DNA of 35,215 nt from the NCBI GenBank assembly GCA_031254035.1, contig JAIRVF010000152.1:1-35215 (forward strand), given 5' to 3'. Origin of the DNA: Paenibacillus sp. (GTDB lineage Bacteria > Bacillota > Bacilli > Paenibacillales > Paenibacillaceae). The notes under the pieces were generated by a model. That model was given only the letters and a program-made list of their open reading frames with translations, did not search any database and was not told where the DNA came from. Positions 15,172-24,395 of this stretch are shown here, in pieces. The translations under genes and the position numbers were made by a program. Position 1 is the stretch's first letter; the number at the start of each line of letters is the position of its first letter.

Positions 15172-16362
15172 TTATTTTTTGACTTCGTTTGTCTTCAGAA
15201 TTCCCGACGGTCCCAATTTTCCTTCTCCCCAAACTCGTAGATTTAATGCAACGGAAACTTCCGCCTCGGTAAATTTGCCAACCCATTCCTTTTTTATTTC
15301 TTTCCATGCATAAGGATGTTGCCGGTGAAAGGCTTCCCCGAATCCCAAAATATCTGTACCGAGGGCTTGTATGTTCCGGATCACCTTATGAACATATTTA
15401 CCGGCTTGTTTATTTAACTCATTTTGTACCAACATCATGTTTTTAGACTCGCTTAAGTCTAGACGCGTGTTATTTTCTCGAATCGTACTTCTTCCGCCAA
15501 GCGTAACGATAATACGAACTTTTCCGTCACGCTGAGATGTTTTGATTTTGCTCTTCAAATGGTCGGCCTCAACTAAAATGTTTCCCTCCTCCCCAGGAAT
15601 ATTGACTGTGAAGACATTGGAATTCAATTGCCCTATGATCCATTGCCTAATGAAGCTCTCTTTCATCGGCAAATATTTAACAAGACGGGAATCCCTATTA
15701 AAAATAGCGAAACCCCATAACTTCATTTCAGAGGATGTCTGTTTCGAACCTCCCCCGGAAGAACTGCCCGTTTTTTCGACAACAGGTAGAACAGGGCAGC
15801 TCTCCTCGCTCGAAGCAGCCATTAAAAAGTTTCGTAAGGAGAGCTCGGGATTTAATCCAACCGCATCTTGCATATTGATTAGAGCATTGGCCGAAAGACG
15901 TTCGAGCGGATAGGGTAATTCAAGGAAATCCTGCACCGATAATCCATCTTTCAAAACAAACATGCCGGTCCGTATCCGAACAATGGGGTCCCGGCTTAAT
16001 TCATCCAAAACTCTTGAAAGGCCATGTTTGGCTAACTTATCCCCAAGCAGAACTACCTTACGATGCCCGGCGAACCATGATCGGGAAACTTTAAGTTGCA
16101 TATCTATAGCGGCTGCGTACATATTTTTTCCGGTTCCTGAGACCGTAACAAAAGCCGTGTTACCCTGGCCTGCCGATTTTCCACTGCCCATTTTCGCTGG
16201 GATCGCAAACTGTGCCGTCCCCCGATACCCTCCATCGTCATTCAGATCAAATCCCCATGCGGTAATAATGGCTTGTTCATTCAGTTCTTTGCGATCCCAG
16301 CAACCTGTCGTGAGCAGCATGAGCAAAACTAAAATGATATAAAGCATCCGGGTTAGTTTCAT
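15172..16362 (-). CDS. Ger(x)C family spore germination lipoprotein
   Basis: A 396-residue GerAC-type component of a spore germinant receptor, anchored to the outer face of the spore inner membrane. The signal peptide ends in LTTGC (lipobox; Cys21 to be acylated), followed by WDRKELNEQAIITAWGFD, the hallmark start of this family. The segment with FAGHRKVVLLGDKLAKHG and DELSRDPIVRIR is also typical. ATG 16362 overlaps the gerB stop (ATGA) with AGAAGGTG upstream, so translation is coupled. Last gene of the operon, followed by a strong terminator. The germinant is not deducible. Confidence 0.95.
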   Translation of the reverse strand: MKLTRMLYIILVLLMLLTTGCWDRKELNEQAIITAWGFDLNDDGGYRGTAQFAIPAKMGSGKSAGQGNTAFVTVSGTGKNMYAAAIDMQLKVSRSWFAGHRKVVLLGDKLAKHGLSRVLDELSRDPIVRIRTGMFVLKDGLSVQDFLELPYPLERLSANALINMQDAVGLNPELSLRNFLMAASSEESCPVLPVVEKTGSSSGGGSKQTSSEMKLWGFAIFNRDSRLVKYLPMKESFIRQWIIGQLNSNVFTVNIPGEEGNILVEADHLKSKIKTSQRDGKVRIIVTLGGRSTIRENNTRLDLSESKNMMLVQNELNKQAGKYVHKVIRNIQALGTDILGFGEAFHRQHPYAWKEIKKEWVGKFTEAEVSVALNLRVWGEGKLGPSGILKTNEVKK

Positions 16363-17465
16363 TGTTGTTTCACCTTCTTGCTGGTTCTCTTCTTACGGAT
16401 CGCCCCAACAATCCATAATAAAAGAGGAATGCCAAATACGTTGATAGGCATAACAAATGGCAACCAAAATTTTTGTGGGTAATCGATCATGACCTGCGCG
16501 ATGTTTTGTGGCAATATCGAAATAACGAATACGATCGGAACAACGACCCAAATTAACTTTCGCCAATCTTTCATATTAAACCACTGTGCGGTTCCATACG
16601 TAGTGGCAAACAGGAATAAAGAGATTTTGGTAAAACCCGAGAACATCCAGAAGATCACTACTAGGATATCAACATTTTGAATGAATCCCATAACGGAAAT
16701 AAATCGCGACACACCATAAAAAGGAAACCACATCCGCGAAGAAAGCAACGGCCCAAACGTCATAGTAGCTATCACTACCGCTAAAAAGACCAATGAAGTT
16801 ACGACAACAATTCCCCACATCGCCCGCGAAAGTACTTGGCGGGAATCGGGTAGAAAGCAAAACACCATCGTAAATATGACCGTATCACCAAAAAAGGCTG
16901 CAGTTGGGAGCGCCCCTTTCAATATCGAAGTAAGCCCGGAATCAGCGTAAACAGGAGTTAATTGGCGCCAATCCAGATGATTCAAGCTGACAACGAAGGT
17001 ACTCAAAATCATTAGCACAATAATTGGCCCCATAATTACACTGCAACGGGCGATCCCCTCAATACCGCTTGTATAAATGACATAAACCGCTAAGATCAAC
17101 AGGGTGATCAATAGCACGTATAACGGCGTTTTATTAAATAATGCAATGTATAAAAAATCCGAGGAATTGCGCAAGATCATTCCATCTACCGAATACCACA
17201 TCACAAAGTAAGGGATAAAAATGATTTTCCCCAGCCATTTTCCGAGTATCGTTTGGCAATATTGGACAAAGGTTTGATCCGGGTGTAATAAACTTACCTT
17301 AGCAGCAAGGTAAATTACACTAAGAGCGATTGCACCCGCCAGTAAAATGGAAATCCAAGCATCTTGCTTGGCCTCAGTGAGAGCTGGTGACAACGTAAAC
17401 ATCATGATTAATCCGATTTCAGTACTCACCACCAGCCAAAAGAGCTGCGTTCCGGAAATTTTCAT
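16359..17465 (-). CDS. GerAB/ArcD/ProY family spore germination permease
   Basis: The GerAB-type subunit, an APC-superfamily integral membrane protein with about ten helices that binds the small-molecule germinant. The ATG at 17465 (MKISGTQLFW) is chosen over one 15 bases upstream because GGGAG lies nine bases before it. The pattern KISGTQLFWLVVSTEIGLIMMF and the later HPDQTFVQYCQTILGKWLGK are characteristic. The basic C-terminus (RKKRTSKKVKQQ) is cytosolic. 368 residues, a normal family length. It sits between gerA and gerC in the usual order. Confidence 0.95.
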   Translation of the reverse strand: MKISGTQLFWLVVSTEIGLIMMFTLSPALTEAKQDAWISILLAGAIALSVIYLAAKVSLLHPDQTFVQYCQTILGKWLGKIIFIPYFVMWYSVDGMILRNSSDFLYIALFNKTPLYVLLITLLILAVYVIYTSGIEGIARCSVIMGPIIVLMILSTFVVSLNHLDWRQLTPVYADSGLTSILKGALPTAAFFGDTVIFTMVFCFLPDSRQVLSRAMWGIVVVTSLVFLAVVIATMTFGPLLSSRMWFPFYGVSRFISVMGFIQNVDILVVIFWMFSGFTKISLFLFATTYGTAQWFNMKDWRKLIWVVVPIVFVISILPQNIAQVMIDYPQKFWLPFVMPINVFGIPLLLWIVGAIRKKRTSKKVKQQ

Positions 17466-17512
17466 TAGAAGTGCTCCCATCTAAGTGTTATGTAAACATC
17501 TATTTATGTATA

Positions 17513-19099
17513 TTACTCACGATCTGAGCCGGGTTTTTGGCCTTCCGGTATGCGCGTTTTGTCCCTTCCTACAAAAGACGTCGGGCGCTCATGCATAGCC
17601 CATCTTGGCGCTCGTATAAAAATATCCTTATAATCTCCACCCATCTTAGGGGTAATCGGGGCGAGATAAGGTACTCCAAAAGAGCGTAGATTTACTAAAT
17701 GAATGATCATTCCAATCAACCCAAGGCCAACCCCATATAAACCGAGCAGACCCGCCAAGATCAGAATGGGGAACCGAATGAGCCGAAAAGCGAGCCCAAA
17801 ATTATATCGTGGAATGGAAAATGAGGCGATGCCAGTAAACGCAACAACAATAACCATAGGAGCAGCAACGATACCAGCATTTACCGCAGATTCTCCAATC
17901 ACCAGTGCCCCAACCATGCTTACCGCTGAACCGACCGGTTTGGGCAGACGAATGCCAGCTTCCCTTAACGCCTCAAACATAAGTTCCATCAAGAGCGCCT
18001 CTACAACGGCCGGGAAAGGAACGCCTTCGCGAGCGGCTGCGATACTTAGCAATAAGTCTGCTGGAACTAACTGCGGATGGAACGTCGTGGCTGCAACATA
18101 GAGCGAAGGAAGCAGTAGCGAAATGGAAAGCAACATGAACCGCAGCCACCGAATGGCTGTGGAATAAACAAAATGCTCGTAGTAGTCCTCTGCCGCCTGA
18201 AGAACCGACCAAAAGGTCATGGGAACGATGAGTACGAACGGAGAACCGTTAACAATAATGCCGATTTTGCCTTCTATCAAACTTGAAAGTACAACATCAG
18301 GACGTTCCGTATTTTGGACTGTTGGAAATGGAGAGAAGGGAGTATCTTCAATAAATTCTTCAATGAATCCAGAATCCAGCACGGCATCAATCTCAATACG
18401 GCTAACTCGCTGCCGAACTTCGTCCAAGATAGAATCGTTTACAATGCCTTCAATGTACACCAAGGCCACATCCGTCCGAGACAATGCACCGATGGTTAGC
18501 GATTCGGTTTTCAGTCTTGAGCTTCGTAACCTGCGACGCAACAAACTTGTATTTGTTCGTAAAGATTCGGTAAATCCTTCTCGGGGACCGCGCACGACGG
18601 ATTCAGTTTCCGGTTCAGTAACCTGCCGCATTTCAAAACCTTTAAGATTTGCGAGCAAAACTTGGCTCTCCCCCGCTACAAATATGGCGACGAACCCACT
18701 TAAGATGTCTTGTACCGTTTCCGATACACTGCTTGTCTGCTTGATTTGCCGGGTAACGACAGCTTGATTACGGATGAATTCCCCAAAGGATTCTAGTTGA
18801 CTAATCTCTTGCGGCACTTCTTTGTTAATTAGCGGCTTAAGAACGGTTTCCTCTAAGCTTATTGCGTCAACCATTCCATCAACATAGATCAATAGTGCTT
18901 GCACTTGCCCATGAAGTTGAACAGAACGGTATACAACATCCGAACAGTTTCGAAACAGTTCATTCATCATTTGCTCATTTTGATTTAAATCCAAAGCGAT
19001 CTGCTGATTCTGAAGGTGCCCATTTTCCTCCAGTAAAATTTCCTTCTTGGCTCGTTTTTTATGTAATGGATTCAAAAGCTGTTGAAAAATACGCGACAT
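17513..19099 (-). CDS. GerA family spore germination protein (GerAA type)
   Basis: A 528-residue subunit of the germinant receptor. An N-terminal soluble region (about 1-290) contains the conserved GFTESLRTNTSLLRRRLRS and LVYIEGIVND segments. The C-terminal half has the family's membrane helices (ATTFHPQLVPADLLLSIAAAREGVPFP, ending with RSFGVPYLAPITP). The ATG at 19099 has CGGGGG nine bases upstream. First gene of the operon, 47 bases before gerB. In known systems such operons are transcribed in the forespore under sigma-G; I could not confirm a sigma-G promoter by eye. Confidence 0.96.
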   Translation of the reverse strand: MSRIFQQLLNPLHKKRAKKEILLEENGHLQNQQIALDLNQNEQMMNELFRNCSDVVYRSVQLHGQVQALLIYVDGMVDAISLEETVLKPLINKEVPQEISQLESFGEFIRNQAVVTRQIKQTSSVSETVQDILSGFVAIFVAGESQVLLANLKGFEMRQVTEPETESVVRGPREGFTESLRTNTSLLRRRLRSSRLKTESLTIGALSRTDVALVYIEGIVNDSILDEVRQRVSRIEIDAVLDSGFIEEFIEDTPFSPFPTVQNTERPDVVLSSLIEGKIGIIVNGSPFVLIVPMTFWSVLQAAEDYYEHFVYSTAIRWLRFMLLSISLLLPSLYVAATTFHPQLVPADLLLSIAAAREGVPFPAVVEALLMELMFEALREAGIRLPKPVGSAVSMVGALVIGESAVNAGIVAAPMVIVVAFTGIASFSIPRYNFGLAFRLIRFPILILAGLLGLYGVGLGLIGMIIHLVNLRSFGVPYLAPITPKMGGDYKDIFIRAPRWAMHERPTSFVGRDKTRIPEGQKPGSDRE

Positions 19100-19373
19100 A
19101 AGGAAAGCCCCCGAACAAAGAATTTATACCCATTATTAATTCCCAATTCAGAGGCATTCATACAAAATCCAAGAGCTTAGAGACGGCCAGTAAGAACGCT
19201 GCCCCGGAAGCATGTACTAGGTTCGCCTATAAGCATCCCGCAAGAAAGCTAGTATCTCTAACGAAACTACAGGGAGATGAAACTGGCCGGCTGCCTTCAT
19301 TCATACGCCGAAACCGAAACGTGTACATGAATAAGACAGCCATCCTACTAAACTATGTATATTGCCAGAGTAC
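19100..19373. other. Non-coding region upstream of gerA with possible RNA structure
   Basis: No gene is supported. The interval contains GGCCAGT (19185-19191) and its complement ACTGGCC (19282-19288) bracketing about 90 nt with further short complementary pieces (TACTAGGT, AGCTAGTATC). It might be a structured leader of the ger operon, but it matches no riboswitch class I recognise. Confidence 0.3.
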
Positions 19374-19416
19374 AAAATGGCCATTACTGACCAATGTTCA
19401 AGGTCAGTAATGGCCA
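19374..19416 (-). terminator. Hairpin terminator of the TraB-like gene
   Basis: A perfect 15-base stem (TGGCCATTACTGACC against GGTCAGTAATGGCCA) with a nine-base loop and, on the minus strand, a trailing TTTTGTA. It lies about 50 bases after the TraB-like stop. The T-run is short, but the stem is very stable. Confidence 0.78.
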
Positions 19417-19467
19417 TCTGTATTTTGCTATTTCTATCATCTTGCCTCTAGTTCGAGAAGACAGTTA

Positions 19468-20688
19468 TTATTTCCGAACAACAGTATATCCTTTTTCCTC
19501 TAGCAGTTTTATGATGCCGTTCTCGCCAAGGTAGTGGGCTGCGCCAACTACGATGAAATACTCTTCCTTTTTATTGCTTTTCAAGTATCCGTCAATTTTA
19601 TCGGCCATTTTAATGTTTCTGTCGATCAGCATCGCTTTGTTATATTCCCCATCAGCGGTTATGCTATTTGTCAGCTCCAGGAGTTGTTCCTCACTTCCTG
19701 TTTTCCACATCTCAGCCATCTTCTTCACAGTGTCATCTAGCACATCAAAATTGTCCAGGACATCGTTCAGGTTTTTCTCCTGTAATTCTTTGGAGAAGCC
19801 ATCGAACATACCAAGCTGAGATTTATAGGATTCAAGCTCCAGCACTGGAATTTTACGTTCATTCGCTTTCTGAGTAAAATACAGATCGACCCCCGAAGCC
19901 GCCTCATACCCGGCCTTTACCGATTTCAAACTGTTGATCGTGGTTCCCACAACCCAAGGTTTAAATGCGTCCATAGCATTTGGCTTCATACCGCTTTGTT
20001 CCAGAATCTTGCCAACTTTGGCATACGTCGCGCTAGACACATGATCCTTAAGCGTGGTTCCATCCTGATACATGCTCAGATCCATAATTATTTTTTGCTG
20101 CGCCTCGTCGGCTGCTTTGCTTAAATCAATCTCTACTCCGAGATAGTCGGCCTCAGCAAAAGCTTTCTCGAGTTCTGAACGAAGCGGGTAGAAGCTGTCA
20201 TCGGCAATATGCATGGAGCCTACCAGATACACTGTATTACCGTTTTTCTCCACTTCCCACATGAATCCGCGGCCACCCGTTTTGGCGGATGCACCCGCTT
20301 TGGGAGCTAGCAGAATCGTACGCGTCTTGGCATCCCAGCGAACCTCATAACCCGCTGCATCGCCAACTACCCGAATAGGGGCATAAGTCACGCCATTGAT
20401 TCGTTTGAGCTTGCTTTTTAGCGTAATCGTTTTGCCATTAACTACCGCATGGATCGTGTCATCTGCCGCATCCGTAAGTTTCGCATTCATGGCCTGGAGT
20501 GTCATTTTCAGCGGAACAAACGTTGTCCCCTGATCGATGATTGGCGTATCTATGGTGTATTTGACGGCTTGATCATTCACCTTGACTTCCGTCTGTTGCG
20601 GAGCAGCCATGGCAGGCGCTGATGTAACGAGCAGGCCGGCCGAAATCGCGAGGGATAAGAGCATTCGTTTCCAATTTTTCATTTTCAT
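19468..20688 (-). CDS. Secreted TraB/GumN family protein with N-terminal stalk domain
   Basis: A 406-residue exported protein. The signal peptide is 1-28 (cleavage after APAMA). Residues 33-129 form a 'copper amine oxidase N-terminal' stalk domain (TTFVPLKMTLQAMNA, GVTYAPIRVVGDAAGYEVRWD). Residues 140-406 are TraB/GumN (PrgY-like): YLVGSMHIADDSFYPLR holds the GSxH motif (157-160), and VVGAAHYLGENGIIKLLEEKG (about 382-401) holds the C-terminal GxxHxxG motif. These conserved His residues suggest a metal-dependent hydrolase in the EreA/PrgY superfamily; the substrate is unknown. The start has AAAAAAGGAG eight bases upstream. Confidence 0.9.
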   Translation of the reverse strand: MKMKNWKRMLLSLAISAGLLVTSAPAMAAPQQTEVKVNDQAVKYTIDTPIIDQGTTFVPLKMTLQAMNAKLTDAADDTIHAVVNGKTITLKSKLKRINGVTYAPIRVVGDAAGYEVRWDAKTRTILLAPKAGASAKTGGRGFMWEVEKNGNTVYLVGSMHIADDSFYPLRSELEKAFAEADYLGVEIDLSKAADEAQQKIIMDLSMYQDGTTLKDHVSSATYAKVGKILEQSGMKPNAMDAFKPWVVGTTINSLKSVKAGYEAASGVDLYFTQKANERKIPVLELESYKSQLGMFDGFSKELQEKNLNDVLDNFDVLDDTVKKMAEMWKTGSEEQLLELTNSITADGEYNKAMLIDRNIKMADKIDGYLKSNKKEEYFIVVGAAHYLGENGIIKLLEEKGYTVVRK

Positions 20689-20785
20689 GTGTAATTCTCC
20701 TTTTTTGGGGCTAAGTGATTTTATTGAGGCTAAGTGATCTAAAACTTTACAACTATCCTTTTTTTCTTTTCTACTAAATAAATTA

Positions 20786-22081
20786 CTAAATCTTATACGC
20801 CTTCATCGCTTTGCGCAGTTCTTTAAACGATGGACGTTTGCCGTACATCAGCACACCGGTGCGGTAGATTTTGGCTGACAACCAGCCAAAGACCAGAATG
20901 GACACAATCAATAGCGCCAATGAAATCAGGATTTGCCATACTGGCACCTCGCCCATTCCGACCCGAATTAGCATAGAAGTCGGTGCTGTGAACGGGATAA
21001 AGCTTGTAATTTTGATTAACATGCTTCCTGGCGTATTGATACTAAAGATACCAATGTAGAACGTTGCAAGTCCGATCATTGTAATCGGCATAACCGCCTG
21101 ACCGAGCTCTTCGGTACGGCTGACAAGAGAGCCGACAGCGGCATAAAGCACCGCGTACAGGAAATATCCAAAAATATAGAACAGCAAGCCGTATACCAGT
21201 ACGGAGAAATTGATATCCGCAAGGCTGAGATGGAATTCTTCCAATATCCCTACGTTTTGCGGCATCATCACGTTAGCAGCAATGACCACGCCGAAGGCGA
21301 CCATTTGAGTAATGCCGACCAGGAAGATCCCGATGATTTTGCCAAACATTTGGTTCAGCGGCGATACGCTGGTAATGAGAATTTCCATAATGCGCGAGCT
21401 TTTTTCGGCTGTTACTTCCGCCGCGATCATATTACCTGTCATCATGTTGGAAGAGAAGAATAGAATCATCAAGAAATATACGATAATGTAATTCATAACT
21501 TTCTGATTTTTGTCTTTCTCCGCATCACCCGTCTTATTCGCTTTGACATCGTCTGAAATATCAAGCGAGGTCAGCGAAACTGGCTTATTCAGCGCGCCGA
21601 TCTGCTCAGCTGTCAGTGAATCTTTGGCGATCATCGCAGTTTTGATATTTTGCAAGGAACTCTGCAGATAGACGCTCAGTCCTTTGCCCATTTCCCCCTT
21701 GCCCGCATACACGACTTTCGGAAACGACTTGTCAGCCGGATCCTCTTCAAATTTCAGATAACCTTCCAGCTTGCCATTCTTTACATCTTGGTTCAGCTGG
21801 TCTTCCGCGCTTCCTTCATATTTTACAAAAGCATAATCCTTGTTTCCGGAATCCGCTGCATATTTCTCAAGCGTTGCTGCCGTTGCCTGTTGGTTGCCGT
21901 ATAACAAACCAATTTGTACCGCTTTTCCGTCATCCCCACCTTTAAACTGCTTGATCAGATAAGGAAGATTCATCCCGATGGTCATGAGGATGGCTAACAC
22001 CAATGTTGTGATCAGAAAAGATTTCGTTTTGACTTTATTTTTATAAGTAAACCCGATAATGGTCCCTAATGTATTATTCAT
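20786..22081 (-). CDS. ABC-2 type transporter permease (NatB/YhaP-like)
   Basis: A 431-residue membrane subunit. One N-terminal helix (SFLITTLVLAILMTIGMNL) is followed by a large extracytoplasmic domain (about 45-190), then five or six helices including MTGNMIAAEVTAEKSSRIMEILITSVSP, the family's most recognisable cytoplasmic segment. This is the ABC-2/NatB arrangement associated with sodium or drug export. The ATG overlaps the stop of the partner ATPase gene (ATGA). Last gene of the GntR-regulated operon. No terminator is seen before the TraB-like gene, 98 bases downstream. Confidence 0.9.
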   Translation of the reverse strand: MNNTLGTIIGFTYKNKVKTKSFLITTLVLAILMTIGMNLPYLIKQFKGGDDGKAVQIGLLYGNQQATAATLEKYAADSGNKDYAFVKYEGSAEDQLNQDVKNGKLEGYLKFEEDPADKSFPKVVYAGKGEMGKGLSVYLQSSLQNIKTAMIAKDSLTAEQIGALNKPVSLTSLDISDDVKANKTGDAEKDKNQKVMNYIIVYFLMILFFSSNMMTGNMIAAEVTAEKSSRIMEILITSVSPLNQMFGKIIGIFLVGITQMVAFGVVIAANVMMPQNVGILEEFHLSLADINFSVLVYGLLFYIFGYFLYAVLYAAVGSLVSRTEELGQAVMPITMIGLATFYIGIFSINTPGSMLIKITSFIPFTAPTSMLIRVGMGEVPVWQILISLALLIVSILVFGWLSAKIYRTGVLMYGKRPSFKELRKAMKAYKI

Positions 22082-22977
22082 TTGGATTCCCCCACCTCTT
22101 GAATAAAGATTTGGTTCAATGTTGGCTCTTTGATTTCAAAACGCTCCACCGTTGTCTCGGCCATGGCATGCTGCAAAATTAACTGAGCCGTTTCTTGCGT
22201 GCCAATATGGATATGGTACCCCCGCTCTACATGCTCCACCGATTTGACACCCGGAATAGAGTCCAGATGGTTTACTTGCCCTTGGGTGTATAAAATGACT
22301 TCTTCGCGCGGGTAGCGACTTTTGATTTCTTTAATATCACCCTGCACTACCGTATTAGAGCGGTCAAGAATCGTGATGCGGCGGCATAACTCCTCGACAT
22401 GTTCCATGCGATGCGTCGAGAACAAAATGCTCGTTCCGTTATCCCGCAGTTCCTTGACCGTCGCTTTAAGCAGTTCCACATTGACTGGGTCCAGACCACT
22501 GAAGGCTTCATCCAAAATCAAAATTTGCGGCTTATGCACAATAGCGGCGATAAAACCCATCTTCTGCTGGTTCCCTTTGGACAACTCCTCGATCCGTTTA
22601 TCGTAATATTCCGGCACTTCGAAACGGTCGAGCCAATAGCGCAGGTTCTTATCTGCATCCTGCTTGGACATCCCCCGCAGCCGCGCCAGATAGACAATCT
22701 GTTCGCTTACCTTGATCTTCGGATACAGTCCCCGTTCTTCAGGCAGGTACCCCATCACGCGTGTCAGCTCATTGCTGTAAGGTTTGCCGTGGTAGCGAAT
22801 ATCGCCTCCATCCGGATAAATAAGTCCGAGTACCATTCGCATCGTTGTCGTCTTCCCGGCGCCGTTTGCACCCAAGAGACCATAAATCTCACCCTTTTCC
22901 ACCTGCAGCGAAATGTTGTTTACCGCCGTCTTTTCCCCGTATTGCTTAAACACATGATCCAATTGCAACGATACCAT
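22078..22977 (-). CDS. ABC transporter ATP-binding protein (NatA/YhaQ-like)
   Basis: A 299-residue cytosolic ATPase partner of the following permease. The ATG at 22977 (MVSLQLDHV) is chosen because AAAGGAG lies eight bases upstream; a longer in-frame start at 23031 would overlap the previous gene. Walker A is GANGAGKTT, the ABC signature is LSKGNQQKMGF, Walker B is ILILDEAFSGLDP, and the switch is STHRMEHVE. The 80-residue C-terminal extension (HLDSIPGVKSVEHVERGYHIHI) is the DUF4162-type domain of NatA-like ATPases. Confidence 0.93.
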   Translation of the reverse strand: MVSLQLDHVFKQYGEKTAVNNISLQVEKGEIYGLLGANGAGKTTTMRMVLGLIYPDGGDIRYHGKPYSNELTRVMGYLPEERGLYPKIKVSEQIVYLARLRGMSKQDADKNLRYWLDRFEVPEYYDKRIEELSKGNQQKMGFIAAIVHKPQILILDEAFSGLDPVNVELLKATVKELRDNGTSILFSTHRMEHVEELCRRITILDRSNTVVQGDIKEIKSRYPREEVILYTQGQVNHLDSIPGVKSVEHVERGYHIHIGTQETAQLILQHAMAETTVERFEIKEPTLNQIFIQEVGESK

Positions 22978-22979
22978 AT

Positions 22980-23894
22980 TTAATCTCCTTTCCCTGGCTG
23001 CACTCCTGCAGGCAGATGGCCTTTTAGCCACAATCCCAATATTTCATCAAGCTCAAGTGTTCTGGTTTTCAGTACCTGAATACCCGAGTCCTGCAAAATC
23101 TTTTCAACTTCCAGACATTCTGTTGTGATCATACTCATAACACCCTGAAATTCCTGCTGGGCCTGAATGATTCCTGGCAAATCCTCGGCAAGATCTGTGC
23201 CGCCGTTTACCCAAATTTCCCTCCAGTTATCCATCAAGCTGTCTTTCTCCGCCATGCCATGCATTTTACCGTGGTTCAGCAGCACCACATAATCGGCCAG
23301 CCGTTTGACTTCGTCAACGATATGGGTCGAAAGCAAAATTGTAACATCACCGGATTCCATAAAGCTTCGGAGCTCATCGATCATCAGCTTCCAGGCAAAA
23401 GGATCAAGCCCAGACGAAGGTTCATCCAGCAAAAGCAGCTTCGGATGTGGCGCAAGCGCTGCGGAAATTTCGTATTTGCGCCGCTCCCCCTTGGACATTT
23501 TCCTCAGTTTGGTGTTTCGCGGAACCTTGAATTTCCCAAGCAGGTCTTCGAAATATTGCTGATCCCAATCGCGATACCATTGCGCCCTGAACTCCGCCGC
23601 TTCTTCCGCAGTTAGATTGTCTTCCTCCCTATTGGATTTTTCGGACACTAACCCGATCTTGCTGCGAATATCATAGGGAATTTCATGCTTATAGTTCTTG
23701 CCAAACAAGGAGATGCTGCCCTGATCAGGAAACACAATTCTCAATATCATATGAATAAGTGTGCTTTTCCCTGACCCGTTTTCACCGATCAAGCCGATGA
23801 CGTGGCCTTGCGGCAGCTTTAAATCGATGGGACCAATCCTTTTTTGCCGCATCTTCTTTTCAACGCCTTTGAATTCGACGGCAACTTGTTCCAC
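22980..23894 (-). CDS. ABC transporter ATP-binding protein (YhcG/YtrB-like)
   Basis: A 304-residue ATPase with Walker A GENGSGKST, a variant signature MSKGERRKYEIS, Walker B LLLLDEPSSGLDP and switch STHIVDEVK. It begins with GTG at 23894 directly after the GntR stop (TAAGTG), with GGAAGGTG upstream. It probably serves the first permease of the operon (24396-25115), since the next ATPase-permease pair is self-contained. This corresponds to yhcG in the B. subtilis yhcEFGHI order. Confidence 0.92.
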   Translation of the reverse strand: MEQVAVEFKGVEKKMRQKRIGPIDLKLPQGHVIGLIGENGSGKSTLIHMILRIVFPDQGSISLFGKNYKHEIPYDIRSKIGLVSEKSNREEDNLTAEEAAEFRAQWYRDWDQQYFEDLLGKFKVPRNTKLRKMSKGERRKYEISAALAPHPKLLLLDEPSSGLDPFAWKLMIDELRSFMESGDVTILLSTHIVDEVKRLADYVVLLNHGKMHGMAEKDSLMDNWREIWVNGGTDLAEDLPGIIQAQQEFQGVMSMITTECLEVEKILQDSGIQVLKTRTLELDEILGLWLKGHLPAGVQPGKGD

Positions 23895-24305
23895 TTATGC
23901 TTCACCTTCCCCCTGATCCGGATGATATTTTTTATGCAATATCGATAAGAAGAGCTGTTTCAATTCTTCCTCTTCACATTTCACAGATATGCCAACATCG
24001 ACCGCTGAATTCAACGCTTCTTCCACCGCCTCCCGTCTGAATACCTCACGCTGCGTATCGCCTACCTTCGCGACAAATGTTCCGGTCCCCTGTTTGGTTC
24101 GCAGCAGCCCTTCATTCTCCAGATCCTGGTATACCCGGCGAACGGTGATGACGCTGCAGTTTAATCCTCCTGCAAATTCTCTGATGGATGGCAAAAGGGT
24201 CCCCTCCTTGATTTGTCCACTAATAATCAGCGATCTTAATTGGGATTCAATCTGATGGTAAAGCGGTTCAGCGCTATTTTCATTTAGTTGAATAGGAATC
24301 CACAC
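23895..24305 (-). CDS. GntR family regulator, YtrA/YhcF subfamily
   Basis: A short GntR repressor of about 136 residues, with an N-terminal winged helix (PLYHQIESQLRSLIISGQI, LPSIREFAGGLNCSVITVRR, GLLRTKQGTGTFVA) and a short helical tail (VKCEEEELKQLFLSILHKKY). There is no FadR/HutC effector domain, as expected for the YtrA type that controls ABC transporter operons. The open frame extends to 24356, but GTG at 24305 (then WIPIQLNENS) matches the usual family start and follows GAGGTGAGGTG. It likely autoregulates the operon through the inverted repeats at 25155-25208. Confidence 0.88.
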   Translation of the reverse strand: MWIPIQLNENSAEPLYHQIESQLRSLIISGQIKEGTLLPSIREFAGGLNCSVITVRRVYQDLENEGLLRTKQGTGTFVAKVGDTQREVFRREAVEEALNSAVDVGISVKCEEEELKQLFLSILHKKYHPDQGEGEA

Positions 24306-24395
24306 CTCTCGCACCTCACCTCGTACCTTCTCGAACATTAGATCTACAGCTTGCATTCGTTTGCGTTAACGAAACAGCTAATTTGAATCGCAAGG

